Shown here one piece after another: positions 47,073 through 59,297 of a DNA stretch of 64,000 bases. Under the pieces are notes generated by a model, which saw only the letters and a list, made by a program, of their open reading frames with translations, was not told the DNA's origin and did no database searches. The stretch lies in NCBI GenBank assembly GCA_027563935.2, contig CM050449.1, positions 59,661,949 to 59,725,948 on the forward strand. Direction: 5' to 3'. How positions within the stretch are numbered: position 1 is the stretch's first letter; every line of letters begins with the position of its first letter. The translations under genes and the position numbers were made by a program. This DNA comes from Costus lasius (Eukaryota; Streptophyta; Magnoliopsida; Zingiberales; Costaceae).

Positions 47073-50000
47073 ATGAGCTTCAATGTGCGATCCCTACTGG
47101 AAAGGGAGAAGTTTGCTGGGCCGAACTTCTCTGACTGGTTCGGACACCTTAAGATTGTTCTTAAGGCAAAGAGGAAACTGTATGTCCTCGAGACGGCGAT
47201 ACCGCCGCAGCCCGCTCCGAACGCCGCAAGGGCGGTTCGGGAAGCCTACGAAAAGCACGTCAATGATAGCATTGATGTCGCTTGCCTGATGCTAGCGTCT
47301 ATGACGCCACCGCTGCAGCGTCAGCATGAGGATATGTCAGCTATAGAGATTATAGCGAACCTCAAAATGCTGTATGCTGCACAGGCGAGGACTGAGCGCT
47401 ATAATCTGACGAAGCTCTTCTTTCAGAGCAAACTGGCTGAGGGGAGCCCAGTGGGAGCTCACGTGCTCAAGATGATTGGGCACAAGGAGGCTCTAGATAA
47501 ACTGGGGCATACCATCAACCAGGAGCTTGCTGTAGACATAATTCTACAGTCTCTTCCGCCTTCTTTCGATGCGTTCATCATTAACTATAATATGAACAAA
47601 ATCGATTGTACGCCGGCAGAGCTGTTGAATATGCTCTTGACAACTGAGGAAACTCTGAAGGGTAAGCCTTCAACCTCTGTCTTAATAGTTCCTTCTAGGA
47701 ACAAGAAGAAGGGGAAGAAGGGCAAGGCCCCTGTCAAGAATTACAGCAAGGCCCTGAAACAGAAGGTGAAGCGGTCGAAGGACAACAGGTGTTTCCACTG
47801 TGGCCAGCTGGGTCACTGGAAAAAGGACTGTAAAGCGCTCCAAGGAGATAAGAGGGGAAGCATCGCTTCTGGCTCAGGTATATATGTGACTGAGGTCATG
47901 TCATCTTCTTCTACTATATCATGGGTGTTGGACACCGCATGTGGAGTTCACATTTGTTCAAATGTGCAGGAACTCAAGAGAAGAAGGCAGGTGGGACAGC
48001 ATGAGGTAGACCTACGAGTTGGAAACGGGGCACGGGTTGCTGCTGTTGCTGTAGGAGACTATTTCATTACTTTACCATCTGGCATTGTATTAGAATTAAA
48101 CAATTGTTACTTTGTACCCAGTATTACCAAGAATATTATCTCTATTCCTGCTCTTGTCAGGAAAGGATTTGCCTTTGAATGCAAGATTTCAAAGTGTGTT
48201 TTATCTCGTGATAATATTGTGTATGCAACTGGTTCAATTAACAATGGGTTATACATGTTGGACATGGAATATTCTATACAAAACATTGATAATAAGAAAG
48301 CCAAGTATGCTGATGACAGCACCTTGCTATGGCATAGTCGTTTAGGCCATATAAACGAGAAGCGCATTAAGCGGTTGCATGATCATGGACTGCTGGGATC
48401 ATTCTCCTATGAGGAGATTGATACATGCAAAGCTTGTTTGATGGGTAAAATGACGAAGTCTCCTTTTCCTCACAAAGGTCAAAGGACTTCAGGTTTACTT
48501 GACCTTATACACAGTGATGTGTGTGGGCCATTTAGTAAACATGCCAGAGGTGGCTATCAGTACTTCATTACCTTTACTGATGATTTCAGTAGGTATGGGT
48601 ATGTCTATCTGATGAGACATAAAAGTGAATCTTTTGACAAGTTCAAAGAGTTCAAGAATGAAGTACAAAATCAGCTAGGCCGAAATATCAAGGCACTTCG
48701 TTCTGATCGAGGTGGAGAATACCTGAGTCATGCATTTACTGACTATCTAAAGGAGTGTGGGATTATCTCGCAGCTCACTCCGCCAGGAACACCGCAATGG
48801 AATGGTGTGTCCGAGAGGAGAAATAGAACGTTACTTGATATGGTTCGTTCTATGATGAGTCAGGCTACTCTTCCATACTCCTTTTGGGGTTTTGCACTGG
48901 AAACAGCTGCAAAGGTACTAAACCGAGTGCCATCCAAGGCAGTTTCAAAGACGCCATATGAGTTATGGTATGGGAAACAGCCTAGCTTGACATTTATCAA
49001 GATCTGGGGTTGCGAGGCTTATGTCAAAAAGCTCGCCTCTGGGAAACTAGAGAGCAGATCTGACAAATGCATCTTTGTCGGTTACCCTAAGGAAACTAAG
49101 GGTTATTATTTCTTCGATCCCAAGGAGAACAAGGTTTTTGTTGCTCGGACGGCCATATTTCTTGAGAAGGAATTTCTTCTGCAAGAGGCCAGTGGGAGAG
49201 AAATAAAGCTGGATGAGAATCCAGAAGAAGGACAAAGTAGTCAAGCACAGTTGGATGAGCCTGAGCCGGTAGATCAGGTTATTGAACAACCTGAGGCTCA
49301 AATATCACGGGAACCGCGAAGATCGGGTAGGATCCGTCGACAGCCTGAGCGCTATGACGGAGTCTACATCATTGATAATGATGAACCCCTAACTTATGCG
49401 GATGCGGTCAGTGGACCGGAGTCAGCTAGATGGCTTGAAGCTATGCGAGCCGAGATGGACTCCATGTCAGATAACCAAGTCTGGGATTTGGTTGATCCGC
49501 CTCCGGGAGTAATCCCTATAGGCTGTAAATGGATCTTCAAGAAGAAGATTGACATGGATGGTAACGTGGTTACCTATAAAGGCAGGCTAGTTGCGAAAGG
49601 TTTCAAACAAATCTACGGGTTAGATTATGATGAAACTTTCTCACCAGTAGCCATGTTTAAGTCTATTCGGATTCTTTTCGCGATAGCTGCATATTACGAT
49701 TATGAGATCTAGCAGATGGATGTGAAGACAGCTTTCCTCAATGGAAATCTGGATGAGGATGTGTATATGACACAACCGGAAGGTTTCACTAGTCCATCAG
49801 ATCGTCATAAAATATGCAAGTTAAAGAAGTCCATTTATGGACTGAAACAAGCATCAAGAAGCTGGAACATTCGTTTTGATGAATCAATCTCTGAGTTTGG
49901 TTTCATCAAGAACGAGGATGACCCGTGTGTATATAAGAGGTTTAGTGGGAGCGTGATTACATTCCTAATCCTCTACGTCGATGATATCTTGATCATTGGA

Positions 50001-50957
50001 AACGATATTCCTGAACTGCATGCTGTTAAGGCATGGTTAGGAAAATGTTTCCAGATGAAAGATCTAGGAGAAGCAGCCTATGTATTAGGTGTGAAGATCT
50101 ACCGGGATAGATCTAAGAGGCTTCTCGGGCTGTGCCAGAGTACCTACATCGATAAGGTCTTGGAGAGATTCCATTTAGAGAATTCTAAACGTGGATATCT
50201 TCCAGTCAGACATGGTCTGAATCTTTCGAAGAGTCAGTGTCCACAAACACAGACTGAGAAAGATGAAATGGACAATACGCCTTATGCTTCGGCTATTGGG
50301 TCCATAATGTATGCGATGTTGTGTACTCGCCCAGACGTCGCTTACGGGTTAAGCGTGACCAGTCGATTCCAAAGTAATCCAGGTTTGGCGCACTGGATTG
50401 CGGTCAAGAACATTTTAAAATATCTGCGGAGGACCAAAGATATGTTCTTGATATATGGTGGTCAGGAAGAACTCAGTATAGAGGGATATACTGACGCTTC
50501 GTTCCAGTCAGACCAGGATGATTTCCGATCGCAATCAGGCTATGTTTTTAGCTTGAATGGTGGAGCAGTGGTGTGGAAAAGCTTCAAACAGTCTACTGTT
50601 GCTGATTCCACAACAGAAGCCGAGTATGTTGCAGCCTCGGAAGCATCCAAGGAGGCAGTGTGGATTCGTAAGTTCGTGAGAGAACTTGGTGTCGTTCCTT
50701 CGAGTGCAGATCCTTTGGTTATCTTCTGTGATAACACTGGAGCTATAGCACAAGCAAAGGAACCTCGGTCGCACCAGAAGTCCAAGCACATACAGAGACG
50801 GTTTCACTTGATCCGGGAGATCATTGATCGTGGCGAGATCAAGATTTGCAAGGTTCATACAGATGACAATCTGGCAGACCCGCTTACCAAGCCTCTGGCG
50901 CAGCAGAAGCATGAGAAGCACTGTAATAATATGGGTTTGAGATTTCTCAACCATTAG
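47073..50957 (+). pseudogene. gag-pol: E5 gag-pol polyprotein with a single nonsense codon
   Basis: Full-length frame (1294 codons plus stop) identical in domain order to E1. It is intact except for TAG at 49710-49712, codon 880, where the other copies have a tryptophan codon. The stop lies just before the first catalytic Asp motif of RT (MDVKTAFLNG), so gag, protease and integrase can still be made but RT and RNase H cannot, unless the codon is read through. The base after the stop gives TAG-CAG. The stop is a transition at a CTG/CAG site. All other key residues are present. Confidence 0.93.
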
Positions 50958-50966
50958 ATTAAGTGC

Positions 50967-50977
50967 AAGTGGGAGAT
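50967..50977 (+). other. E5 polypurine tract
   Basis: AAGTGGGAGAT directly before the 3' LTR. Confidence 0.8.
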
Positions 50978-52682
50978 TGTTGGAGTATGCCCTTAAGGCT
51001 AATGTTTGAGGCCTTTGGGATTGTAATAGTATCATGTAATAAACTCTTATGTTTATAAAAGGCATGGTTATTATTCAGGTTGTTACCTTGTCTGCTGTAA
51101 TAAGTGTACTTCTGAATAATGTCTCAAAGCTGTTCAGCTAGGCTGACAGGCTATAAGTCCTTAGTCGAGATATCTTGGAGAACATGAGACAGCCTTGATA
51201 TGATAGAGACTAATATGAGTGCTAATCTTATAGGATGCTTCGAGCATGGAATAAGATGTAGACTCATGGGTACATTGGATGTACTGGACAGACCCTACTG
51301 GGATATTCCATTGCTTGTCACAATGTGAATGATCCTTGTAAGCAACAAGTGGCACATGTCCTCTGACTTGAGATCACTTGTGTTTCTAAATGAGGATTGT
51401 CATTGTCTTGAGCTAGTTCAATATCATTTGAGATATAATGATTATAGACTATCTTGGATGGTGAGCTTGAATCAGGTTAGGGCACTTGTGATAGATAAAG
51501 GATTGCCGTCTCCTTGTTTAAGGAGTGTGATGTTCTATAGGGCCACACTATATGAGATGATTGAGGAAGTGTATGGCCATACCCAGATGACTATGTTCAT
51601 CTGATCTAATCATGCTCATCGTATTGGAGTTACAAGCTTGACATGCTTGTCCAATAAGAACATCCAGTGGCAAAGGACACATGTATGCCTTGTGAATTGA
51701 GTCACACTTGTGCTGTGTTTTGGGTGCAGTCTTGGAAGACTCTTTCCTTTATATCGGGAGACAGTGATGTGTTGCTAGATACCCCTCACTGATCGTGATA
51801 ACGTAAGTTATCGTTACCGACATTTAAAGGAAACCCTCAGGGTCGCACAATTTGGTGATATGGCTTCCTTAAGTCAGTTCGTGTGGACTGAATTGTTTTG
51901 GTTCAGTTTAAAGAGATTTAATCTCTGATTGTAAGTGAGATCTGGTCTGATCATGTTTGATTGATTAGAGCTTTAGATCGGTAAGCTTCGATCGAGAGAG
52001 ATGATGCTAGATCGGTGCGATCAGAAGCGTCAGATGATGAAGGGTCAGATCTAGGACCTTGTGGTCTAATTTGGTCTAGACTTAATTCTGGGCTGATTTG
52101 GTTTCGAAATTGAACCAATGAAATTGAACCGGCTCATGGGTTGAGCGCTTGGTTCAAGAGGGAGAAGAGGTTGCGTTTGGTTCATGGAAACATGAACCAT
52201 GAACGCCAACTCTTAATCGTTGCCATTTATGGAAAGTTCCATAAGCTAAACGCATATGCGTTCATGGCTTGATTACTCTCTAATGCTTTCGGTTTTGCTC
52301 TTTGGGCGTGGAGAAAACGGCTTGCTCTTGGAGAAGGCGTTGTTCTTGCGAAAAGAAGGAAGAGCTCTCGAAAAGAAGGCAGCCCTTTTCATCTAATCTC
52401 CTACACACGGTTGAAAGAGCTTGCCAATCTTGCTAGCACAAGACTTGCGCAAGGAGGAAGCTTTCATCCCTTGTGTGTGATTTCTTTGGAGAAGATCCCT
52501 TCGGTCTTTCTTCTTCCAAGCCGCACCATCTACATGGCTATGGTATGATCTTGTTCTTATCAATCTTTGATAGTTGAACAATTGGCATGCAAACGATTTT
52601 AAAACCCTTGCTTCCGCTTGCATCATTTTTCATTAGCGCCATGCTTAGGGTTTTTGCCCCCTTTATCTATGGGGTTCCTTCA
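50978..52682 (+). repeat. E5 3' LTR
   Basis: Same length as 43569-45273 and nearly identical to it. GCCAA follows at 52683. Confidence 0.93.
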
Positions 52683-53924
52683 GCCAAGTACTGAATAATC
52701 GATTTCTCCCTAGCTAGGCAATCGGAAAATAGTGAATCAAATTATCGAAAAGAACATGGAGAAAATATCAAAGAAGAAATCGGGACTAGGGGTTTATGAG
52801 CTTTAATTTCTAATGGCTAGATTAAGATAAGTGTCTGTCAATCCAATTTTATCATCATAAAGGTATAGTTTACCTCATAAATAAATTGTTTCGCTCTCGC
52901 GCAAACAATCGCACAAAGAACCGATTTTCACTCTCGTGCAAGATCTATTCAATGCTGAAAATAAGTAAACTATCAACTAGGAACTCAAGGATTACTCTCG
53001 TGCATCCGAATTCTAAATTGGTAACCTCAAGTGGAAACTCAAAGATCACTCTCGTGCATCCGAGTCTCAACACAGGTTTCACTCAAGGTTTTCTGACGAC
53101 CAGAAATTTAATCTCTTACAATTTCTAATCAAGTCTAAAATATTAACTCAATCCAAAGAATCATAACATCAACAAGGCATTAAATTTCTCTAAGAATTAG
53201 AATTCGAAGAACAACCTAATCTCTTACGATAGTTCCAAACTCGTTAATTCCTAAGGTTCCGAATTTCACAATCAACTTCTCAGTCTATTTAGCAAAATTC
53301 TAAAACATATTGATATTATGATGCAAAGGAGAATTAAAGAACAATCAATCACAAAAGTAAAATTATCACAATAAAATTAGTTTGACAAAATTAAGGTTTA
53401 TAGTCATTAAGAAACAAAAAGATTACACCCCCTTGTCCCAAAGAAAGATTAAGCTACCCTGATGAAGGAATTACAGTAAACATGTTTCAGTGTGAGAAGA
53501 AATCAAAGAGAGGGAAGAAATTACAGAACACAGTGCTGTAATCGAAATTATAGCACCGTAATAGGCTGGAAAATGCGATGAACAGTGGCGTCACCCACTG
53601 TTTGTTGATTTCTCCCTCGATCGGACTCCAAACGCTCTGAAACTTCAGCTGTGTGTTCTTCACCAGGCGAAGCTCTCTGTCAAAAATCGTGGCTGGAGGT
53701 GGTCTGTAGGCTGAGAACTCCCGAACCCTAGCGCGGCTGCTCTTCTCTCCAATTCGCTCCCGATCCTTGATAAAAATTCGCCCTTTTTGCTTCGCAAATC
53801 TTTGCCTACTTAACTTGAGTCCTCCCCTTTTTTTGGATCTTCAATTGGTCCCCTAAATCTCCGGAAATCGTGTTTTTAATGTTGCGGCAGAAAACACAGA
53901 ATTCTGGGTTTGAGAATGCGGTAC

Positions 53925-54240
53925 GGTATGCTGAATACGGTAGTGCCGTATTTCCTTCTGTGAGTTTTTGGGCAGAAAACACGGGTACCGTGTAAGTCCT
54001 CACGGTGCTGCCGTATTTGCTTCCGGAATACTGTAGAAAAGTCATCTAAAAATACGACACCGTGAACTTTCTTACGGCAATGCCGTATTTTACCCAAAAC
54101 CCTTCTAGTTGAAAATTGCTAAAAAATAAGGTACCGTGCAGTTTTATACGGCAGTGCCGTATTTCACCCAAAACATCCGCTGAGAAATACGGTACCGTGA
54201 GAGTTTTGCTCAAAAATACGGTAGTTCCATATGTTTGCTA
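53925..54240 (-). repeat. Palindrome array in Athila-like LTR A
   Basis: About five units, roughly 63-75 bp apart, each with a 'TACGG(T/C)ACCGTG' half and a palindrome of the type TACGGCANTGCCGTA (near 53937, 54000, 54078 and 54149). Homologous to the array at 61240-61620. It lies in the first 600 bp of the LTR read on the minus strand, where U3 is expected. Confidence 0.75.
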
Positions 54241-54488
54241 GAAGATCCCTTTTGACTTGAAATTTGATGGGTAGACACCTCTTGATGGTTAGAACTCATT
54301 CATGCATTGGGGTTACTTGAAAACCGGTGATAATGATGCCTTTTTGCCTGAAATCGATCAAAAACCAAAGATGGTGTAGATTCTGAAGTATATGATAAAA
54401 AAGGCATATAATAAGCAAAAGAGTATACATATGACTCAAAAATATGATAAAATAAGCAGTAAATTTGTTATGAAATTTGGAGTCATTA

Positions 54489-55144
54489 GAGTGGCTACCA
54501 CCAGCTCCACATCAGCGAAGGGGATGAGTGGAAGACGGCCTTCAAGATGAAGGATGGTCTCTACGAGTGGCTTGTGATGCCCTTCGGCCTCACTAATGCC
54601 CCTTCCACCTTCATTCGCCTAATGAGTTAAGTGCTCAAACCCTACATGGGAAAATTCCAGGTCTTCTACTTTGATGACATCCTCATCTATAGTTGCACTC
54701 ATGCTGACCACATCACCCACCTGCGGTTGACTTTTTAGCTTTTGTGCAAGGAATGCTTCTTTCTTAACACAAAGAAGTGCGTATTCCTGGACACCCAAGT
54801 TCAGGTCTTGGGCTTCATTGTGTCAGCCCAAGGCCTTATGGTTGATCCCGCAAACATTGAGGTCATTCGTCAATGGCCCAAGCCTGAGTCCGTCACCAAG
54901 GTCCGTAGCTTTCTTGACCTCACATCCTTCTACTGCCGCTTCATCAAGGGGTTCCACACCATCGCCTCCCCTATGACGGCATGCATGAAACATGAGGACT
55001 TCTCTTGGACCCCCGCGGCTAGACGTGCATTCCTAGCCCTTAAGGACATCATGACTTCTGCCCCTATCCTTAGGCTCCTCGATTTCTCCAAGGTCTTTGA
55101 GTTTGCCTATGATGCCTCCGGCACTAGCATCGGTGGCACTCATT
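54489..55144 (+). pseudogene. pol: Gypsy element G: reverse transcriptase core and RNase H start
   Basis: Resumes at SGYHQLHI, continues [27 protein letters not shown], then FYFDDILIYS (RT catalytic YxDD as FDD), then LGFIVSAQGL, WPKPESVTKVRSFL and FAYDASGTSIGG, the start of RNase H. In-frame stops occur near 54627 and 54736. It ends at about 55144, where Athila gag sequence begins on the other strand. It is the direct continuation of 43195-43494. Confidence 0.88.
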
Positions 55145-55407
55145 TGAGAAAAAAGGAACAATATCAGTTTTAGTGCATCATCAGAAATTCCATGAATTTT
55201 TATGGTATCATAATATTCAAGAAAGGTATATAAATGTGAATAAGGATCTTCGATTGATGATCCTCTGAACTGATTCTGCTTGATCATAGTCATGAAGGCA
55301 GGATTAATTTCAAAGTTGGAGGCCTCAATTGTAGGTTTAGCAATGCTAAAGTGTATCCCCTGAAGATTAGGGGCAGCATAGTCCCTTAGTGAACTTTGAT
55401 CCGCCAT
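55145..55407 (-). pseudogene. gag: Athila-type gag, N-terminal remnant
   Basis: Starts with an ATG at 55407-55405 (MADQSSLRDYAAP) and continues through FEINPAFMTMIKQNQF, DPYSHLYTFLEYYDTIKIHG and DDALKLILFLFS, the conserved opening of Athila/Tat gag. Homology stops at about 55145, where Gypsy G sequence takes over, so at least the rest of gag and all of pol of this copy are missing. The frame is open upstream of 55407, but that part is leader. Confidence 0.85.
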
Positions 55408-55545
55408 TAGAAATGAATGTCCTGTGCACACTAGAGCAAACTGATCAAATGATGTAAGTAAACAGAACAAAATACAAAGATAAAACATAAATGAAACCTA
55501 GTCTAGCAATACTCTCAACGTCTCTGATATCGACAAAAACTAAGG

Positions 55546-55563
55546 TCCCCGGAAACGGCGCCA
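55546..55563 (-). other. Athila primer binding site 1 (tRNA-Asp)
   Basis: Plus strand tccccggaaacggcgcca matches the 3' end of plant tRNA-Asp with one mismatch, the usual Athila primer. It is followed by aaaact and then TGAT. Confidence 0.75.
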
Positions 55564-55622
55564 AAAACTTGATAGCCCGAAAGGGAACACTACAAGCTTG
55601 GCATGCGTGTACCTTGGACTAA

Positions 55623-55640
55623 TCCTTGGTAACCGCACCA
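55623..55640 (-). other. Athila primer binding site 2, degenerate duplicate
   Basis: tccttggtaaccgcacca lies 77 bp from site 1, with the same following aaaacttgat. It has five differences from the tRNA-Asp end. It sits directly against LTR B as judged from alignment with LTR A. Confidence 0.5.
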
Positions 55641-55838
55641 AAAACTTGATGTTAAACCGCAAGTGCACGGGTATACGAAGTAATAAAGAAAGTATCGAAT
55701 CCACAGGGACCTACATTGTCAAATACAAATAATTGATTTTTCACTATCTAGGCAATCGAATTAAAGTCAAGAAATATTGCAAATAAATGAGAGAAAAGTT
55801 TCAGAGAGAAAGCTGGGACTAGGGTTTCGTTCACTTAA

Positions 55839-58360
55839 TGTCACATCCAGTTATCTTAACCCCAAACAAGCAACACAAGTCATAGAGAAACAGGATGTTA
55901 TCATACAAGATCGATTCACATGCTAGGTAAAACCAAGTTCAAGAAAATCACGATCTGAAAATTTTCGAGAATCCACACATCGAGAATCCACGAAACACAA
56001 TTTCATAAATGTACCTGCCACCACGCAATCCTTGCACTAGACATATGCAAGGCAACAGTTATATTAAAGCCATATAAAATCCGTAAAATCCATAAATCAC
56101 ATAAGGGTACCTGCCACCAGGCAATACTTGCACTAGACATATGCAAGTTCACATTTATATCAAATCCGATTGCAAAAATACCAATCGACTCAAAATGAGA
56201 ACCAAAGTCACAATATCGATTTTATAAGTTCATAACTAACATCAATGATACCAAACACCGAAACCAGGCCAAAGCCCGCGGTGACACAAAAATCAAAATC
56301 TTAAAACTGCCACAACCGGCAACACAAGTTCACATAGTTCACATAGTTCGCATAGTTCGGCCACAACCGGCCCCAGTTAATTAAGCACAAAAGTCTTATA
56401 CATCCAACATCCATATAAAATGCTAACTGGTACTGCGCCCCTGCTCTACACCTGAAAATATTGAGGGGTGAGCTACACAGCCCAGTGAGTGGATAGTCTC
56501 AATCGACCATCCATAGCATACAATCAAAGATACATGCAGATTATTTTAAAAACATTTAGCAGAACATCATGTTAACATATAACAAAAACAAAGAACAGAA
56601 CTCAAAAAAATAATTAGATGTACAGACATCACACACTTGTCACCACAGAGTAACCAAGGTTCTAGAGTCATACTCTAAACCAACTAAACACACCAACCAC
56701 TTAATTGACCTAGTTGTCCAGCATAATCAATAGTGACCATTATGGTCCAACCCGGCTTTGGCCTAAGCACTGGGAGAAGCCTGCAAATCACATGCAACAT
56801 AAACATGGACAGTGTGTAGACTCAAGAGGTAATCCCCACCCGGTCAAGATGTGATACCTTGATCTACACCACCCCATAACACAAAAATCTAAGCGTCTAA
56901 GAGTGATGATATCAAGAGGTGGCCCCTGTCCGACCAAGACATGGCACTTTGCATCACACTCGTTCTCCCAAAGGGTTCCTTAACTGGACAACCACTAGAC
57001 ACATCTTATATCTTATTTCATAAAAGTGGACTCCTAAGCGTAGACCAGACTCTAGGATAGTCATTTTCATCACAAGAATCACAACAGGCAGGCTGAACAT
57101 CAACCCTCTCACATATCACAATATACAGGGCTGAAATCTCAAACCCTTAACATATCACATATAGACTATCCCCTTGAGTACACGGTTACACTTAGCCTTA
57201 GTCCTATCCATCCCATAACACATAACATTCGAAACACATATAACCACATAATATTTTATAGAGTCCTTAGGTTTCATGCTGATCAGTTCAGTATAATCAT
57301 GCTAAGTTATCACCCAAGTTTCTCAACCAAAGATACATAGCCATAATTATAGAACATGCTACCAACATAGAGAAACAATCATGGATTCTATAACATTATT
57401 AGCATTTATCAAGCATCCATAAAATCGATATAAAAATCAAAATTCATATTCTTACAATCTACTTCACAAAACATCACATGTAGCCCACGGTATCTAGCAT
57501 ATTGTCTACTTAAAATTTAAAACCCTATTTAACAAGAATGTCATGCTCAAAAATCACTGATTTAAAGCTTCCTAAATTCCCTATAAAAATATCTTAAATT
57601 AGGTTTTCATGAAGAATTATCTTAATTTCGGTTTCCATGAATAAACATCTTGAATTCGGTTATAAACATCTTAAATTCGGTTTTCATGATAAGTACACCT
57701 TGCAAAATTTCGGTTTTAAACATGGTAATTTTTCAAGCAATCAAATTTATTACTTAGCACAACCACATTGATAGAATTCGAATAAGACACCCCACTCACC
57801 TCAACCGTGAACACCAAGATGAAAAATCTCTCTTACAAAACTCGTCTAAGGCCTTGAAAGACGCCACCAATGGAAGAAGAAACGCCACCAATCACCCAAG
57901 AACGCCGGCCAAGGGAGAAGAAAGAAAGGAAATTTCGCCCAAGCCTTCAAGAAAATCGCCAACTTCTTTGCCCTAGCCGTCCACCTCTTAGATTTTTGAT
58001 TTTTAACTTTTAAACCCGCTAACCAATTAATCCAAATAGGGTTTAACCCACTAACTAATTAATTCAAATTTTAAACCCAAAACCCATAGTTAACTAATTA
58101 ATTTTAACCATTAACTAACAATTAACCATTCACTTAAACGAAAATCCAATAAGGATTTAATTAATATCCAATAAGGTCTAATTAATTAACCAATAAGCTC
58201 TAATTAATTAACTTAAAATTAACAACCAATAAGCTCTAATTAATTAACTTAAAATTAACGACCAATAATTTTATTTAAATCAGAATAAAATATCACAGCC
58301 AATGATTTTATTTAAATCAAAAATAGTACTTACCAGGACTTAAGATCCTTGGATCTTACA
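55839..58360. mobile_element. Solo LTR of a Gypsy-like element (2522 bp)
   Basis: Starts TGTCACATCC, ends GGATCTTACA, and is flanked by a perfect CTTAA duplication (55834-55838 and 58361-58365). It is non-coding. It holds a 96-bp tandem pair beginning at 56011 and 56107 (cctgccacca... catatgcaag) and a near-perfect 18-bp palindrome at its right end (taagatccttggatctta, 58341-58358). Same family as 1-524. No primer site or internal sequence lies inside. Confidence 0.9.
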
Positions 58361-58504
58361 CTTAACTTTTATGACTAGATATGAATAAGGATTTCGTCGG
58401 TTTAATTTTATCATGATGAAGATACGATTTACCTAATAAAAGGATTGTTTCACTCTCGTGCAAACAATCACACTGGGATTTATCTTCGCTATCGCGCAAG
58501 ATTT

Positions 58505-58506
<2 letters not shown>

Positions 58507-58549
<43 letters not shown>
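58507..58549. repeat. Homopolymer tract of 43 C
   Basis: Uninterrupted run of C inside LTR B. In LTR A the equivalent place (about 52945-52990) holds ordinary sequence of similar length. The run creates false poly-Pro and poly-Gly frames. Confidence 0.95.
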
Positions 58550-58550
<1 letters not shown>

Positions 58551-59297
58551 ATCACTTTTGTGCATCCGAATTCTAGATTGATAATCTCTAGCGGACACTC
58601 AAGGATCACTTTCGTGCATCCGAGCCTCGACACTAGCTTTACTCAAAGATCTCCAACGTTCCGATCTTCACTTTCGTGCAAGATCTCCACGTTTGACAAA
58701 TATACTCAATCTATAGATTCATGTTACAATTATGGCAATAATTCTACTAGAACAGATCAAGTAGGATCAAACCTAAAGAAAGGTTCCTAACATGCAATTC
58801 TAGGGTTCCAAATTCTCAAGCAATTACCTTTCGGTCTCAAGAGAAAATTCTAATAACATAATAAATAACATGAACTTAAAGAGAGTCTAAGCACAATTAT
58901 CACACGAGCAAAATCATCATGTTAAGATTAAAAGCAACGAAATATATAAAAATCAGTTATCTAGTCATTGGAAATTAAGTGAATTACTCCCCCATGTCCC
59001 AAGAGTAGTTTAAGCTATCATGGTAGAGGAGTTACAGAATTTCATGGTTTCAGAAGATCAAAAATCAAAAGAAAAGAGAGGTTTAGAAAATACAGCACGG
59101 CTGTGAAGTATTTCACAGCCATAATTTCCAAATTTAGAAGATGAACAGTGTCAGCGCCCCTTCTTTCCTTGATTTCTCCTTCGATTGATCTCCTCTCTGT
59201 CTGAAACTTCTGGCACGTTGTCTCCTCCTTCAGATGAAGCTTCAGTATGAATATCACGGCCGAAGATCATCTGGATCGAGTACGGTGGTGAAACCCT

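Larger units (their letters stand above)
43569..52682 (+). mobile_element. E5: full-length Copia retrotransposon, youngest LTR pair, one nonsense codon
   Basis: LTRs 43569-45273 and 50978-52682 are both 1705 bp. I noticed a single difference (near 43671 versus 51080, C/G). A perfect GCCAA duplication flanks the element (43564-43568 and 52683-52687) inside Athila-like LTR A. Primer site, structured leader and purine tract are present. gag-pol has one TAG in RT. Its recent arrival despite this stop suggests mobilisation in trans or a stop acquired after insertion. Confidence 0.95.
43495..54488 (-). mobile_element. Athila-like LTR A, interrupted by E5
   Basis: Pieces 43495-43568 and 52688-54488 (about 1.87 kb together) align with LTR B at 55647-61865, for example gtgcacgggtatacgaagtaataaa versus ttgcacagatactcgaagtaataaa, and the shared 'ctctcgtgcatccgaattct' region. 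It lies inside the RT of Gypsy G with no internal Athila sequence, so it is either a solo LTR or a remnant. I could not find a target duplication, and about 45 bp of RT are missing, suggesting a deletion at the site. Confidence 0.7.

Noticed and set aside
43495..54488. Intact target-site duplication for LTR A
   Set aside because: Flanks at 43490-43494 and 54489-54493 do not match, and part of the RT is missing.
58362..58790. Glycine- and proline-rich frames over 58500
   Set aside because: Produced by the 43-base C homopolymer.
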